64,000 bases of DNA, taken from positions 2,692,001 through 2,756,000 of the forward strand of contig NZ_CP059576.1 of the NCBI RefSeq assembly GCF_014109825.1, written 5' to 3'. The notes beneath the pieces are model-generated. The model was given only the letters and a program-made list of their open reading frames with translations. It made no database searches and was not told the DNA's origin. Origin of the DNA: Legionella sp. PC997 (lineage in GTDB: Bacteria > Pseudomonadota > Gammaproteobacteria > Legionellales > Legionellaceae). Below are positions 55,006-64,000 of the stretch, piece after piece (the first letter of the stretch is position 1; each line of letters starts with the position of its first letter). Both the position numbers and the translations under genes were made by a program.

Positions 55006-56952
55006 TTATTTCTTATCGTCTTTAACCTCTTCGAACTCAGCATCCACAACTCCTTCATCAGTTTTAGCTGACTCTTGAGTTTGCGCTTGCTCTTGCTGAG
55101 GAGCCTCAGCTTGTCCTGGTTGTCCTTCGGATGCCTTTTTAGCATAAACTCGTTCCGCCATTTTAGAAGAAGCATCGTTTAACACTTTTAATTTCTCTTC
55201 GATTTGTGCTTTGTCAGTGCCCTGAATCGCTTCTTTTAATTCAGCAATTGCTGTTTCTATACCTTTCTTCTCATCTTCAGCAAGTTCAGTAGCCAAATCT
55301 TTCATTGATTTTTCACAGCTATGAATCAAGCTGTCCGCCTGATTACGTAACTCTGCCATTTCCTTAAACTTCTTATCTTCTTCTGCGTGCGATTTGGCAT
55401 CTTTTATCATTGCCTCGACTTCTTCGTCACTCAATCCACTAGATGCTTTAATAACGATGGATTGTGCCTTACCCGTAGCTTTATCTTTAGCGGAAACATT
55501 CAAAATACCGTTCGCATCGATATCAAAAGTGACTTCAATTTGTGGTACACCACGTGGAGCCGGAGGAATATCACCTAAATCGAATCGACCTAAAGATTTA
55601 TTCGCTGAGGCTTGCTCTCTTTCACCTTGGAGTACATGCACAGTAACTGCTGTTTGATTATCATCCGCTGTAGAGAACACTTGATTGGCTTTAGTTGGAA
55701 TTGTGGTATTTTTCTCAATGAGTTTTGTCATCACGCCACCCATAGTTTCAATACCTAAAGACAATGGAGTTACGTCAAGCAACAGAATATCTTTTACCTC
55801 ACCAGATAAAACTGCGGCTTGAATAGCAGCACCTACAGCAACGGCTTCATCGGGGTTAACGTCTTTACGTGGTTCTTTACCAAAAAACTCTTCTACTGTT
55901 TTTTGTACTAAAGGCATACGTGTTTGACCACCAACTAAAATGACTTCGTTAATTTGTGATACAGTCAATCCAGCATCTTTCAATGCGATTTTGCAGGGCT
56001 CTACTGTTCGCTCGACCAGTTTTTCAACCAAAGACTCCAGTTTAGCCCGAGTTAATTTAATATTTAGATGTTTTGGTCCAGAAGCATCCGCTGTAATATA
56101 AGGCAGGTTAACATCTGTTTGTTGTGCTGAAGAAAGTTCAATTTTTGCTTTTTCAGCAGCATCTTTCAATCGTTGTAAGGCCAATGGATCACTGTGTAAA
56201 TCAATACCTGTATCTTTTTTGAATTCAGAAGCCAGGTACTCAATCAATGCCAAGTCAAAGTCTTCACCACCCAAGAACGTATCGCCATTTGTTGCCAGCA
56301 CTTCGAACTGATGTTCTCCATCCACTTCTGCAATTTCAATGATCGAGATATCAAACGTACCGCCACCCAAGTCATATACAGCAATGATTGAATCACCTCG
56401 TTTTTTATCCATACCATAAGCAAGAGCTGCAGCGGTAGGCTCGTTTATAATACGTTTTACTTCAAGACCCGCAATACGGCCTGCATCTTTAGTTGCCTGG
56501 CGTTGAGAATCATTGAAATAAGCAGGTACTGTAATCACCGCTTCTTTCACTTCTTCACCAAGGTAATCTTCTGCAGTCTTTTTCATTTTACGTAATACTT
56601 CAGCAGAAACTTGTGGTGGGGCTTTATCCTGAGTTTTAACACGGACCCAAGCATCTCCATTGTCTGCTTTAATAATCTTGTAAGGAACCATTTTGATATC
56701 TTTTTGAACAACTGCATCATCAAAACGACGACCGATCAATCGTTTAATTGCAAATAAAGTATTATCGGGATTAGTTACTGCCTGACGTTTTGCAGCTTGT
56801 CCAACCAATACCTCACCATCATCAGTAAAAGCGACAATCGAAGGCGTTGTGCGGTGACCTTCACTGTTTTCAATTACTTTAGGTTTATCACCTTCCATTA
56901 CGGCAACACATGAGTTGGTGGTACCTAAGTCTATTCCAATAATTTTAGCCAT
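55006..56952 (-). CDS. dnaK: Chaperone protein DnaK (Hsp70)
   Basis: 648 residues. ATPase signatures are [31 protein letters not shown] and [12 protein letters not shown]; the substrate-binding domain and lid follow, and the end is acidic ([15 protein letters not shown]), as expected. The C-terminal Gln/Ala-rich stretch before it is typical. ATP-dependent folding chaperone with DnaJ and GrpE. Located 90 bases after grpE, in the usual grpE-dnaK-dnaJ order. Confidence 0.98.
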   Translation of the reverse strand: MAKIIGIDLGTTNSCVAVMEGDKPKVIENSEGHRTTPSIVAFTDDGEVLVGQAAKRQAVTNPDNTLFAIKRLIGRRFDDAVVQKDIKMVPYKIIKADNGDAWVRVKTQDKAPPQVSAEVLRKMKKTAEDYLGEEVKEAVITVPAYFNDSQRQATKDAGRIAGLEVKRIINEPTAAALAYGMDKKRGDSIIAVYDLGGGTFDISIIEIAEVDGEHQFEVLATNGDTFLGGEDFDLALIEYLASEFKKDTGIDLHSDPLALQRLKDAAEKAKIELSSAQQTDVNLPYITADASGPKHLNIKLTRAKLESLVEKLVERTVEPCKIALKDAGLTVSQINEVILVGGQTRMPLVQKTVEEFFGKEPRKDVNPDEAVAVGAAIQAAVLSGEVKDILLLDVTPLSLGIETMGGVMTKLIEKNTTIPTKANQVFSTADDNQTAVTVHVLQGEREQASANKSLGRFDLGDIPPAPRGVPQIEVTFDIDANGILNVSAKDKATGKAQSIVIKASSGLSDEEVEAMIKDAKSHAEEDKKFKEMAELRNQADSLIHSCEKSMKDLATELAEDEKKGIETAIAELKEAIQGTDKAQIEEKLKVLNDASSKMAERVYAKKASEGQPGQAEAPQQEQAQTQESAKTDEGVVDAEFEEVKDDKK

Positions 56953-57042
56953 TCTATTCTTGCTCCAAAGTAGTAGTTTTCTAATGCAATGATTCTTATA
57001 TGGGGCATAACCTGCCTATTTCAACCCACAGAACTCACATTT

Positions 57043-57639
57043 TTATTTTTTTGACACGACCACACGAGCTGGTCTAATCACTCGTTCACTTAGTTTGTAT
57101 CCTTTTTGGAATACTGCTAACACGGTATTGGGTTCAGCATCAGGTACCGCTTGCATCGACATCGCTTCATGAATCTGTGGGTCAAAAGGCATACCCATGG
57201 GATCAATTTGCTGAACTTCAAATTTTTTCAATACATCCAAAAACAGTTTCAGAGTTAATTCTAAGCCTTCGCGCATTGCTGTATCTTCTGCTTTATCAGC
57301 GAGTAACAAAGCTTGTTCTAGACTATCAATTACCGGTAATAAATCAGTAATTATCTTCTCAACACCATAGCGATGAGCATTACTTATTTCACGCTCTGCA
57401 CGACGACGAACATTTTCCAACTCAGCTTGAGCACGAACTGCTTTCTCCCAATTTTCATGAGATTGCTGTTCCGCAAGAGTCAGCTTTTCACTCAACTCTA
57501 TGTAACTTGGATGAGCTAAAGAGGGCTCTGAGTGTTCTATTTCTTCAGGTAAGTCGACAGCCTCTTCCGCGTTTTCAACGTGTTTTGATTCATGTTCTTC
57601 TTTAAATTGATGCCAATTTTTATCTTGTTTCTTACTCAT
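57043..57639 (-). CDS. grpE: Nucleotide exchange factor GrpE
   Basis: 198 residues: an acidic N-terminal region (about 1-60), a long helix (about 60-115, with LENVRRRAEREISNAH), and a C-terminal beta domain with PMGMPFDPQIHEAMSM and KLSERVIRPARVVVSK. It releases ADP from DnaK. It begins the heat-shock operon, with a strong GGAGAGGATTG site and a sigma-32 promoter upstream. Confidence 0.97.
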   Translation of the reverse strand: MSKKQDKNWHQFKEEHESKHVENAEEAVDLPEEIEHSEPSLAHPSYIELSEKLTLAEQQSHENWEKAVRAQAELENVRRRAEREISNAHRYGVEKIITDLLPVIDSLEQALLLADKAEDTAMREGLELTLKLFLDVLKKFEVQQIDPMGMPFDPQIHEAMSMQAVPDAEPNTVLAVFQKGYKLSERVIRPARVVVSKK

Positions 57640-57677
57640 GCAATCCTCTCCAACGGCTTAGCTATTTTGAAAACCAG

Positions 57678-57705
57678 AGATGGGGGCACCTAATAAGATT
57701 TCAAG
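57678..57705 (-). promoter_or_regulatory. Heat-shock (sigma-32, RpoH) promoter of grpE-dnaK-dnaJ
   Basis: On the minus strand CTTGAAA (57705-57699) and CCCCATCT (57685-57678) are separated by 13 bases, a near-perfect RpoH promoter. Transcription would start near 57670, about 30 bases before grpE. The rest of the 57706-57994 gap shows nothing else. Confidence 0.88.
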
Positions 57706-57994
57706 GGTTGATTAAATTTTTATTCCAGCAAATTCATGCAAATCACTGCAATAAAATTAAAAAAGTATTTTCAACAACACCACTAAATTTACTAATAAAT
57801 AACTAGGTACTAATAAAGTGTGCTGCTGATTAAGCCCTAATTCCGCCACCAAAAGCTTTTCAATAATGCATTGATTTTATTACTCTACCCCAAAGTGTAA
57901 TTTAATAATTCATTAAGGTTAAATAATGTACAATTATAACATCAAGTATTGAATTTAATTTGGACTGAGTTCCAGCTGTATCAAGGAAACCAAA

Positions 57995-59314
57995 ATGCCA
58001 AAAAATCATAAAAATTCCAAAAAAAAACCTGAGTATATTGCACAGGATCAAACGATTGTTTCATTAAAGTCTAAAGATGAACTCTTAACAAAACAAGAAA
58101 AAGAAGCACTTAATCAAATTTATAATGAATCCGTAATGAGGCTGGAACGAACTCTATACTTATTAACTCAACTCCAAGATTATTTAAATAACTGTGATCA
58201 AGGGATTAAACATCAGAAAAATATAAATATTAAACAGATGTTCATTGATGATAATGCCCCTCCTAAAGTTTTACATGCCTTAAGAATGTTAAAAAGACAT
58301 TTTTATGTTCCCATTACTGGGGGGCATTCTATAAATAATATTCTTGATAACATCGAATCAATTAAAAACAACCTACTCAAAACTTATAAAGGATTAAACA
58401 GGCAATTAAACATCTCTCTTGAAATCATGGATCACAAGCCCTTGCAGCATGAAATCGCGGCACTCGAAGAAAAGACTTATGTGCTGGTAAGAGCAAATGC
58501 TCAATGGTATTTATTTTATTTTGAAAATACGAAAGATAACCCGGTAGAACACAATATTGATGAGCTAATTCCTCAAATTAACACGCAATCAACGGTTGAA
58601 GGCGCAAAGCTGAATTATCATTTATTACTTAGAGACTTAATGCTTTATCATGCCAAAAATGTGGAATCTAAGCCTAATAAGGTGTATATCAGCAATATCA
58701 GACAGTCTTTATTAAATAATCCTAAGAATACGGTCGTTGGATATGTTTTTGGTCATGAGGTAAAGAGTAATTTGGGAGAGGTATTGTTCGTAAGAGACTA
58801 TTTTGGTCCAATCCATATTGATTATCGAATGCTTACAAATCATCCTGCCAAGGCTTTAGCAACATTGCTCCATGAGTCTTCACATCGATATGGTTTTGTC
58901 AATGATAGAGGATACTACCATGGAAAAAAACCAGTAAAAAACAGTACTGAAGAACGCCCTTATCCGGACGATTTTCGATTGTTACCCAGAACGACTCAAA
59001 CAGAATGTTCTAGAGTTACAGCAAGGGCAATTAATAATGCAGATACCTACTCTTTTTTTGTATTAGATAATACTGACTCTCATGAGCTATATGACAGAGA
59101 TAATTTACCAGATTGGTATGATACCAAAAAAGAAATTACTTTACCTGAAGAGAAAAAGCCCTTTTTTTCTAAGAGCTCTTTGATAAAATTCTCCATCTTT
59201 GCCGTAGGTACTCTCTTTTTGGGCGGCGTCGCGTACGCGAAACGAGATACAATAGGGTCTATGGTGAAGGATACAATGGAAAGTCTTAGTGATTTTACTC
59301 CGAACAAAAGTTAG
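57995..59314 (+). CDS. Putative HExxH (aspzincin-like) metallopeptidase with C-terminal membrane anchor
   Basis: 439 residues. The first ~230 residues look helical and have no recognised domain. The zinc-binding motif LLHESSHRYGF gives H293, E294 and H297; about 50 residues later RAINNADTYSFF supplies D350, the arrangement of deuterolysin/Lys-specific (M35-type) aspzincins (HExxH followed by a NAD-x-Y block). A single hydrophobic segment (about 392-411, FSIFAVGTLFLGGVAYA) lies near the C terminus, and there is no N-terminal signal. This layout suggests a cytosol-synthesised protein, possibly a Dot/Icm effector that anchors in host membranes. AAGGAAACC precedes the start. Confidence 0.75.
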   Translation: MPKNHKNSKKKPEYIAQDQTIVSLKSKDELLTKQEKEALNQIYNESVMRLERTLYLLTQLQDYLNNCDQGIKHQKNINIKQMFIDDNAPPKVLHALRMLKRHFYVPITGGHSINNILDNIESIKNNLLKTYKGLNRQLNISLEIMDHKPLQHEIAALEEKTYVLVRANAQWYLFYFENTKDNPVEHNIDELIPQINTQSTVEGAKLNYHLLLRDLMLYHAKNVESKPNKVYISNIRQSLLNNPKNTVVGYVFGHEVKSNLGEVLFVRDYFGPIHIDYRMLTNHPAKALATLLHESSHRYGFVNDRGYYHGKKPVKNSTEERPYPDDFRLLPRTTQTECSRVTARAINNADTYSFFVLDNTDSHELYDRDNLPDWYDTKKEITLPEEKKPFFSKSSLIKFSIFAVGTLFLGGVAYAKRDTIGSMVKDTMESLSDFTPNKS

Positions 59315-59324
59315 TAATGACTTC

Positions 59325-59359
59325 AAGCACCTCATGGCAACTGAGGTTGTCAGGTGCTT
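59325..59359 (+). terminator. Hairpin after the metallopeptidase gene
   Basis: AAGCACCT (59325-59332) pairs with AGGTGCTT (59352-59359), ten bases after the stop codon; an inner CTCA/TGAG pair extends it. No clear U-tract. Confidence 0.5.
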
Positions 59360-59533
59360 TGCTCATTATAAGCAAGCATACCCCTTCTTCTATTTGCCCC
59401 CCTCAAAGCCCCCTAAAGTTTTTATGCATATAGAGAAGATGTATAAAAGCTTTATCATTTAAGGCCCGGTTCGCTTGCAGTATGTGTTCATTTATTCCAT
59501 ACTTAGACTCAAAAAAGTTACATAGGTTTTTTT

Positions 59534-60868
59534 ATGCAAAAATGGTCGCCTACGTCTTGGCTCCAGTATTCGTATTTACAAGCTGCTACTTATTCTGACG
59601 AAGAACAGTTAAATAAAATTGTAAAACAACTGAGCCTTTTACCTCCGCTGGTTACCAGTAGTGAAGTAAAGAATCTAAAAAAAGAAATTGCACGTGCTGG
59701 ACGTGGTGAAGCCTTTATCCTTCAAGGTGGCGACTGCGCTGAGTCATTTAATGATTGTCGTTCAGAAATTATTAGCAATAAATTAAAAATCATCCTCCAA
59801 ATGAGTTTGATTTTATTACATGGCTTACGCAAGCCCATTATTCGTGTGGGTCGGATTGCTGGGCAGTATGCAAAACCCCGATCTTCCGATTATGAAACAC
59901 TACAAGGTGTTACTTTACCAAGCTATCGAGGAGATCTGGTTAACTCCCCTGAATTTACCCAGGAAGCACGCGAACCCAATCCTAAACTATTATTACAAGC
60001 CTACAACTGCTCCGCAATCACTTTAAATTTCATTCGTAGTCTGCTCGACAGTGGTTTTGCGAGCCTTAATCATCCTCAGCAATGGGATTTGGGCTTTGTT
60101 GAACATTCCAAACAAAAAGATGAGTATCAAACTCTGGTTAAATCAATTGCTGATACCTTGGACTTTTTAGATACTATAGGTGGAATACAATCCAGTAATT
60201 TAGCTAAAGTAGATTTTTACACCTCTCATGAAGCATTGCATTTGCATTATGAACAAGCCTTGACTCGTCAAATGGAAGATGGCTTATGGTATAACCTCTC
60301 TACTCACCTACCCTGGATTGGTATGCGCACTGCACAAGCTGACAGTGCACATTTGGAGTTTTTACGAGGTGTCGAAAATCCCATCGGCATCAAAATTGGC
60401 CCCGGTGCTACTCCCGAATGGTTAGAAGAAGTATTGAATCGTGCAAATCCTCAGCGTGAAGAAGGACGACTTTTATTGTTCACTCGATTAGGAGCGCGGC
60501 ACATAGATAAACTGCTTCCTCCGCTTATTGAAGCGGTGCGGAAAACAAAAATTCCAGTGACCTGGTCTTGTGATCCTATGCATGGAAATACAGAAACCAC
60601 AGTGGATGGCATTAAGACTCGTCACTTCGATAACATTCTTTTAGAACTCAAACAAGCTTTGGAAATTCACCGCAATATGGGTAGTTATTTGGGTGGTGTT
60701 CATTTTGAACTTACTGGTGATAACGTTACGGAATGTATTGGTGGTGCTCGCGGATTATCCGCAGATGATCTGAAAAAAGCCTATCATAGTCTGGTTGATC
60801 CTCGACTCAACTATGAACAGTCAATAGAAATGGCCATTCAATTGAGTAGACAGTTTAGAAATGAATGA
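59534..60868 (+). CDS. DAHP synthase, class II (plant-like)
   Basis: 444 residues. 3-Deoxy-D-arabino-heptulosonate 7-phosphate synthase of the class II type: WSPTSWLQYSYLQAATY at the start, FILQGGDCAESFNDC with the metal-binding Cys, RVGRIAGQYAKPRS, then GIKIGPG, SCDPMHGNTE and GGVHFELTGDNVTECIGG (key parts). First step of the shikimate pathway. Unrelated in sequence to AroFGH. Monocistronic, convergent with the phospholipase gene only two bases away. Confidence 0.95.
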   Translation: MQKWSPTSWLQYSYLQAATYSDEEQLNKIVKQLSLLPPLVTSSEVKNLKKEIARAGRGEAFILQGGDCAESFNDCRSEIISNKLKIILQMSLILLHGLRKPIIRVGRIAGQYAKPRSSDYETLQGVTLPSYRGDLVNSPEFTQEAREPNPKLLLQAYNCSAITLNFIRSLLDSGFASLNHPQQWDLGFVEHSKQKDEYQTLVKSIADTLDFLDTIGGIQSSNLAKVDFYTSHEALHLHYEQALTRQMEDGLWYNLSTHLPWIGMRTAQADSAHLEFLRGVENPIGIKIGPGATPEWLEEVLNRANPQREEGRLLLFTRLGARHIDKLLPPLIEAVRKTKIPVTWSCDPMHGNTETTVDGIKTRHFDNILLELKQALEIHRNMGSYLGGVHFELTGDNVTECIGGARGLSADDLKKAYHSLVDPRLNYEQSIEMAIQLSRQFRNE

Positions 60869-60870
60869 CG

Positions 60871-61917
60871 TTAAACTCCCTCAAGTAATACATCAAGATC
60901 TAGAGATGAACGTTTGCCAAGGTCCTTCGCATGTTCTGAGAGAAAGGCGTCAGCAGCTTGGCGTCCTTCATCACGTAGCATAAGCAAAAAATCCCATTCA
61001 GCATTGAGTTTGGAGGAATAACCCAGCTCAAGCATAATATCGCTGCTTACTCGATGTATCCGCATACCTGCCCATTTTGCTCCTTCAGAATCGCCTGAAT
61101 GGGCAAGCTGCCGCAGTAAAGCAATCATGCGAAGCTCCTTAAGTAATACCGCATTAAAAGAAACTTCATTCAAACGGTTAAGAATACTTCTCGCCGACTG
61201 GGGAATATCTGGCCGGCTGACAGGATTAATTTGCACTAAAATTGTATCCTTTGATTTACATTCACGAACCAGCGGTGTAATTGTGGGGTTCCCTGAGTAT
61301 CCTCCATCCCAGTAGTGCTCTCCATTGATCTCCACCGCTTTAAACAGAGTGGGCAGGCATGCGGATGCAAGAAGAACATTGGGAGTGATTTCTTCATTGC
61401 GAAATACTCTTCCCCTGCCCGTACTCACATTGGTTGCAGTAATAAACAATTTGATTGGACTACTTGACAATTTTTTAAAATCAATAGTTTTCACTAAAAT
61501 AGTGTGGAGTGGATTCATTCCGAACGGATCGAGATCATAGGGTGAAAACAATCGTGACAAGATATCCATGCTGATAAAAAAAGGGGAATAATCCAGCGAC
61601 CACTGGCCCAATATAATATCAAGAGGACTGCGTTGTAAAGGACTAAAACGTGCCGCTTCCGAGACATTCCTCCAGAACAACTCGAGCATATCGCGTGCTC
61701 CCTCAGAACCACCTTTGGTGTAGCCATCAGCTAGGACTGCTGCATTCATAGCTCCAGCAGATGTTCCTGATATACCATCGATTCGCAGATTTCTTTCTTC
61801 TAATAAACGGTCCAACACGCCCCATGTAAAAGCTCCATGAGCACCCCCACCTTGTAGCGCTAAGTCAATAAGAACATCATGAGTAATTTTATGAGAGTGC
61901 GCCATGGTGTGTAGCAT
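60871..61917 (-). CDS. Patatin-like phospholipase
   Basis: 348 residues with the patatin fold: oxyanion GGGAHGAFTWGVLDRLL, nucleophile elbow ISGTSAGAMNAA (Ser) and the catalytic Asp in YWDGGYSGNP. No signal peptide, so cytoplasmic or delivered by a non-Sec route. Patatin-like proteins in Legionella include both housekeeping esterases and effectors such as VipD; this protein lacks a long C-terminal domain, so it is more like a stand-alone hydrolase (RssA-like). A second in-frame ATG at 61905 is an alternative start. Confidence 0.9.
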   Translation of the reverse strand: MLHTMAHSHKITHDVLIDLALQGGGAHGAFTWGVLDRLLEERNLRIDGISGTSAGAMNAAVLADGYTKGGSEGARDMLELFWRNVSEAARFSPLQRSPLDIILGQWSLDYSPFFISMDILSRLFSPYDLDPFGMNPLHTILVKTIDFKKLSSSPIKLFITATNVSTGRGRVFRNEEITPNVLLASACLPTLFKAVEINGEHYWDGGYSGNPTITPLVRECKSKDTILVQINPVSRPDIPQSARSILNRLNEVSFNAVLLKELRMIALLRQLAHSGDSEGAKWAGMRIHRVSSDIMLELGYSSKLNAEWDFLLMLRDEGRQAADAFLSEHAKDLGKRSSLDLDVLLEGV

Positions 61918-62102
61918 CCGTTTTATTGATTCGATAGAGAAGCATCCATACTGTTAACATAGAGGGTAAGTTACTAAAATTCAAATCCCAGAGAATTATA
62001 AAACTAAGTTTTGCCATAAGTTCAAACACTTAACTTGCTTTTTTCAAGTATCGTGCAAAAATCGGCGCCTAATTAATTCATTATGAAAAATAAGAGGCCG
62101 AA

Positions 62103-63557
62103 TTGATAACTAATCAAGACTCAAATTTACAAGCTCAGTCCCCTACAACGCTTAACGAAGAACACCTATTAAAAATCGAAAATTTGTTACAAAAAATTGT
62201 AACAATTGGTAAAGAAAGCCACAGTGTTCATGAATGGCTCAACATGCAAGATAATTCTATGCGTGCCGGCTTTCAAGCGGCAGCGATCGCTGCGTTCATA
62301 GAAGATCAACTGTTTTTTTTAGAGCATTTAAATCAATATCTTGCTTTTCTAAAAAAATACATAGAATTTAACAAAGCCCAGGAAGAACTTTTTGATACAA
62401 AGGATGAGCTCCAGAAATTTCTAAAAGAAAAATATCAACCCCAAGCAGATAAAGCACTTCAACATGCATTTTCGACTCTTAATGAAATTTGGACAGAATG
62501 TATTAATGAACATGGTAGCTTACATCTAAATATATCATTATCTAGTGTTTGGAAAGCACATTCAGGATTTGAAAGTGCGGCAAAAGAAGGCAAGAAACTC
62601 ATTGAGCAAATTTCCGCTGAACTGCAATTACTAAATCATTTAAAGGCAAAGAAGCGCTTAATCGACATGCCTAAAATCTACCTCGATTCCCTAAAGCATT
62701 CAGAAACAACTCCAAATAAATTAATGATAGATACGATAAACAATGCCAATCTGATTTTAACTAGAATTCTCCCTGGTCTCCTCGGAGATGAGGGGATTCA
62801 GCAAGCCAGGACTGGAGAGAAGGCGTTCAATAACGCTGTACTGAAATGGGAGAAGGTAAACTCGCTAACCCCTCCTGAGCCCTGGGGGCCAAGGCAAGCA
62901 CTTTTAGCGAAGAAAATGCAAAATGTTGGTAAAATAATTTGTGATTGGACCGAAGAAAAGGCAGGCAAACAAAAAAAATCACAAGCCAGCAGTTCTGTTG
63001 ATCCGCTATTATCGCCTCGATATCAAAATCATCCTAAAATATTAGAAGAATTTGAGGGTAACTCGTTATTAACCTCATCATTTGGTACTAAAGCCAACGA
63101 ATCCTTGCCCAATAAATCAAAGAAAAGAAAATCATTAAATCTTAATTTTTTAGGTTCACCAAGACATCAGGATAAATCCAAACAATTAAAGGAGTATGAG
63201 AACACTTCCTCATCATCCCATGATCCCGACACAAAATCTGCTTCGCTGCAAATTCGTCCTTCCTTTTCTCTTTTTTCGCTGTTTTCTCATAAGTCGGAAA
63301 GCCCTTTCCCGTCTCAGGAAGAGTTAAAATGCGCGGATCAACTAAAAAAATTGACCCTGCCCCCTAACCAGTCCGATATAGTTTTATATCAACAACTTAT
63401 TGAAAAAGTGCATGCTCTTAAAGACAAACGATATCAAAAACTAAAACAGGCAGTAGAAGAAGAATACTCTATTTCGTTCCATAAGGAGCCTAGTGTTCTG
63501 ATGGATGTGTCAGAAGATTGTGTACCGTCGAGTTTAAGTCGATGTATGACACAATAA
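62103..63557 (+). CDS. Coiled-coil protein with an internal duplication, candidate effector
   Basis: 484 residues from a TTG start (AAGAGG upstream). A helical N-terminal half (about 15-270) includes amphipathic heptads (FLKKYIEFNKAQEELFDTKDELQKFLKEK, key parts). A lower-complexity middle follows with two similar segments, LSPRYQNHPKILEEFEGNS and GSPRHQDKSKQLKEYENTS, each about 50 residues apart. The C terminus has a further short helix (about 425-455) and a polar tail. No signal peptide. A multi-domain coiled-coil protein with no recognised family; a Dot/Icm substrate is plausible but not shown. Confidence 0.7.
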   Translation: MITNQDSNLQAQSPTTLNEEHLLKIENLLQKIVTIGKESHSVHEWLNMQDNSMRAGFQAAAIAAFIEDQLFFLEHLNQYLAFLKKYIEFNKAQEELFDTKDELQKFLKEKYQPQADKALQHAFSTLNEIWTECINEHGSLHLNISLSSVWKAHSGFESAAKEGKKLIEQISAELQLLNHLKAKKRLIDMPKIYLDSLKHSETTPNKLMIDTINNANLILTRILPGLLGDEGIQQARTGEKAFNNAVLKWEKVNSLTPPEPWGPRQALLAKKMQNVGKIICDWTEEKAGKQKKSQASSSVDPLLSPRYQNHPKILEEFEGNSLLTSSFGTKANESLPNKSKKRKSLNLNFLGSPRHQDKSKQLKEYENTSSSSHDPDTKSASLQIRPSFSLFSLFSHKSESPFPSQEELKCADQLKKLTLPPNQSDIVLYQQLIEKVHALKDKRYQKLKQAVEEEYSISFHKEPSVLMDVSEDCVPSSLSRCMTQ

Positions 63558-63918
63558 ATTATATGTTTGCTTTATCCCAGTAATCTGCTGGGATGATTAA
63601 TTTGAGAAACCTATGATTAGATACAAGACTTAATATTCATCTAATAAAATGATGGTAATATTTAACCCCATTTCAACCAATATGTGATCAATTACGTAGG
63701 GTTAAAACAGTACACGTTTTAAATTTTCATGAATTTTAGATAATGAAGAAGCTCTTTGATACAACAATAGTTGTCGCTTTATAGATACAATGTTTTTGTC
63801 ATCAAACTAGCAATATAATTTGACAGTATGATAGAAAGTTAGGAACGTTTAAGACTATGACTTATTGTGATAATCAGTTTGGTATGAATATGTCAAAAAT
63901 TTTTACAAGGAATAAAAG
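63558..63918. other. Gene-free region before the last partial gene
   Basis: AT-rich; no RNA, repeat or ORF that I can support. Probably the promoter region of the next gene. Confidence 0.4.
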
Positions 63919-64000
63919 ATGCACTTTTTTTTAAATAATTCTACACAGCTATCAGACGAAGCAACCTCTTCCAAAAGCTCTACCTTTTTACCGAAGGCTT
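63919..64000 (+). CDS. Start of a gene cut by the window edge
   Basis: An ATG at 63919 with AAGG eight bases upstream opens a frame that stays open to the right edge, giving 27 residues rich in Ser and Thr (MHFFLNNSTQLSDEATSS...). Too short to identify. Confidence 0.4.
   Translation, partial: MHFFLNNSTQLSDEATSSKSSTFLPKA

Noticed and set aside
63857..63934. Short ORF upstream of the last partial gene
   Set aside because: A 25-codon frame without a ribosome binding site; the ATG at 63919 in another frame is a better start.

Overview
The window is a chromosomal segment of a Legionella species, most likely from the Fluoribacter group (gormanii, dumoffii, bozemanae and relatives). Four things point there: a Dot/Icm IcmD/DotP-like pilin subunit, several proteins that look like Dot/Icm effectors, a subclass B3 metallo-beta-lactamase that reads as FEZ-1 of L. 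gormanii, and an XYP-type cyclodipeptide synthase of the kind known from Fluoribacter dumoffii. The DNA is AT-rich and has short intergenic CCCGGG-containing palindromes, mostly between convergent genes. No insertion sequence, prophage or CRISPR array was found. Family assignments come from reading motifs; no database search was possible.

Layout. 1-6.3 kb: the end of an unknown gene, a dicarboxylate-type symporter, a NagZ-like hexosaminidase, secreted proteins, tRNA-Ser(GGA), a CAP-domain protein and a 6S RNA gene. 6.5-13.2 kb: a kdp potassium-pump operon that starts with a micro-ORF overlapping kdpF and ends with a KdpD that has no histidine-kinase domain; there is no kdpE. 13.3-19.2 kb: pntAA-pntAB-pntB transhydrogenase, an orphan IcmD-like protein, a membrane protein and an NDH-2 dehydrogenase. 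19.3-25.8 kb: small secreted repeat-bearing proteins, an AI-2E family permease and prfC. 26-31.6 kb: tag, the metallo-beta-lactamase, a YheT-like hydrolase, an SDR gene remnant, a YqjD/YqjE-like envelope operon and a DUF3775 protein.

31.7-35.8 kb is a CoA-transferase / CitE-lyase / MaoC-hydratase / aldehyde dehydrogenase operon. It matches the ripA-ripC-ripB itaconate-degradation set, which would let an intracellular bacterium consume the macrophage metabolite itaconate. 36.5-41.2 kb holds a PAS-PAS hybrid histidine kinase with its own receiver and HPt domains, the cyclodipeptide synthase and, divergent from it, an OTU-type deubiquitinase candidate effector. 41.3-49.8 kb: DUF1810, SelO, a GNAT enzyme, periplasmic SodC, PEBP and DUF962 proteins, two putative effectors, a secreted subtilisin and a Nudix hydrolase.

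49.9-57.7 kb is a minus-strand housekeeping block: grpE-dnaK-dnaJ behind a clear heat-shock sigma-32 promoter, then carA-metK-ahcY. 58-64 kb holds a HExxH (aspzincin-like) metallopeptidase with a C-terminal membrane anchor, class II DAHP synthase, a patatin-like phospholipase, a coiled-coil candidate effector and the start of one more gene.

The accessory content fits an intracellular lifestyle: effectors that could act on ubiquitin, proteins and lipids, itaconate detoxification, superoxide defence, high-affinity K+ uptake and beta-lactam resistance. The strongest leads for new biology are the kinase-less KdpD, the cyclodipeptide synthase/OTU pair, the aspzincin-like protein and the orphan IcmD-like protein.
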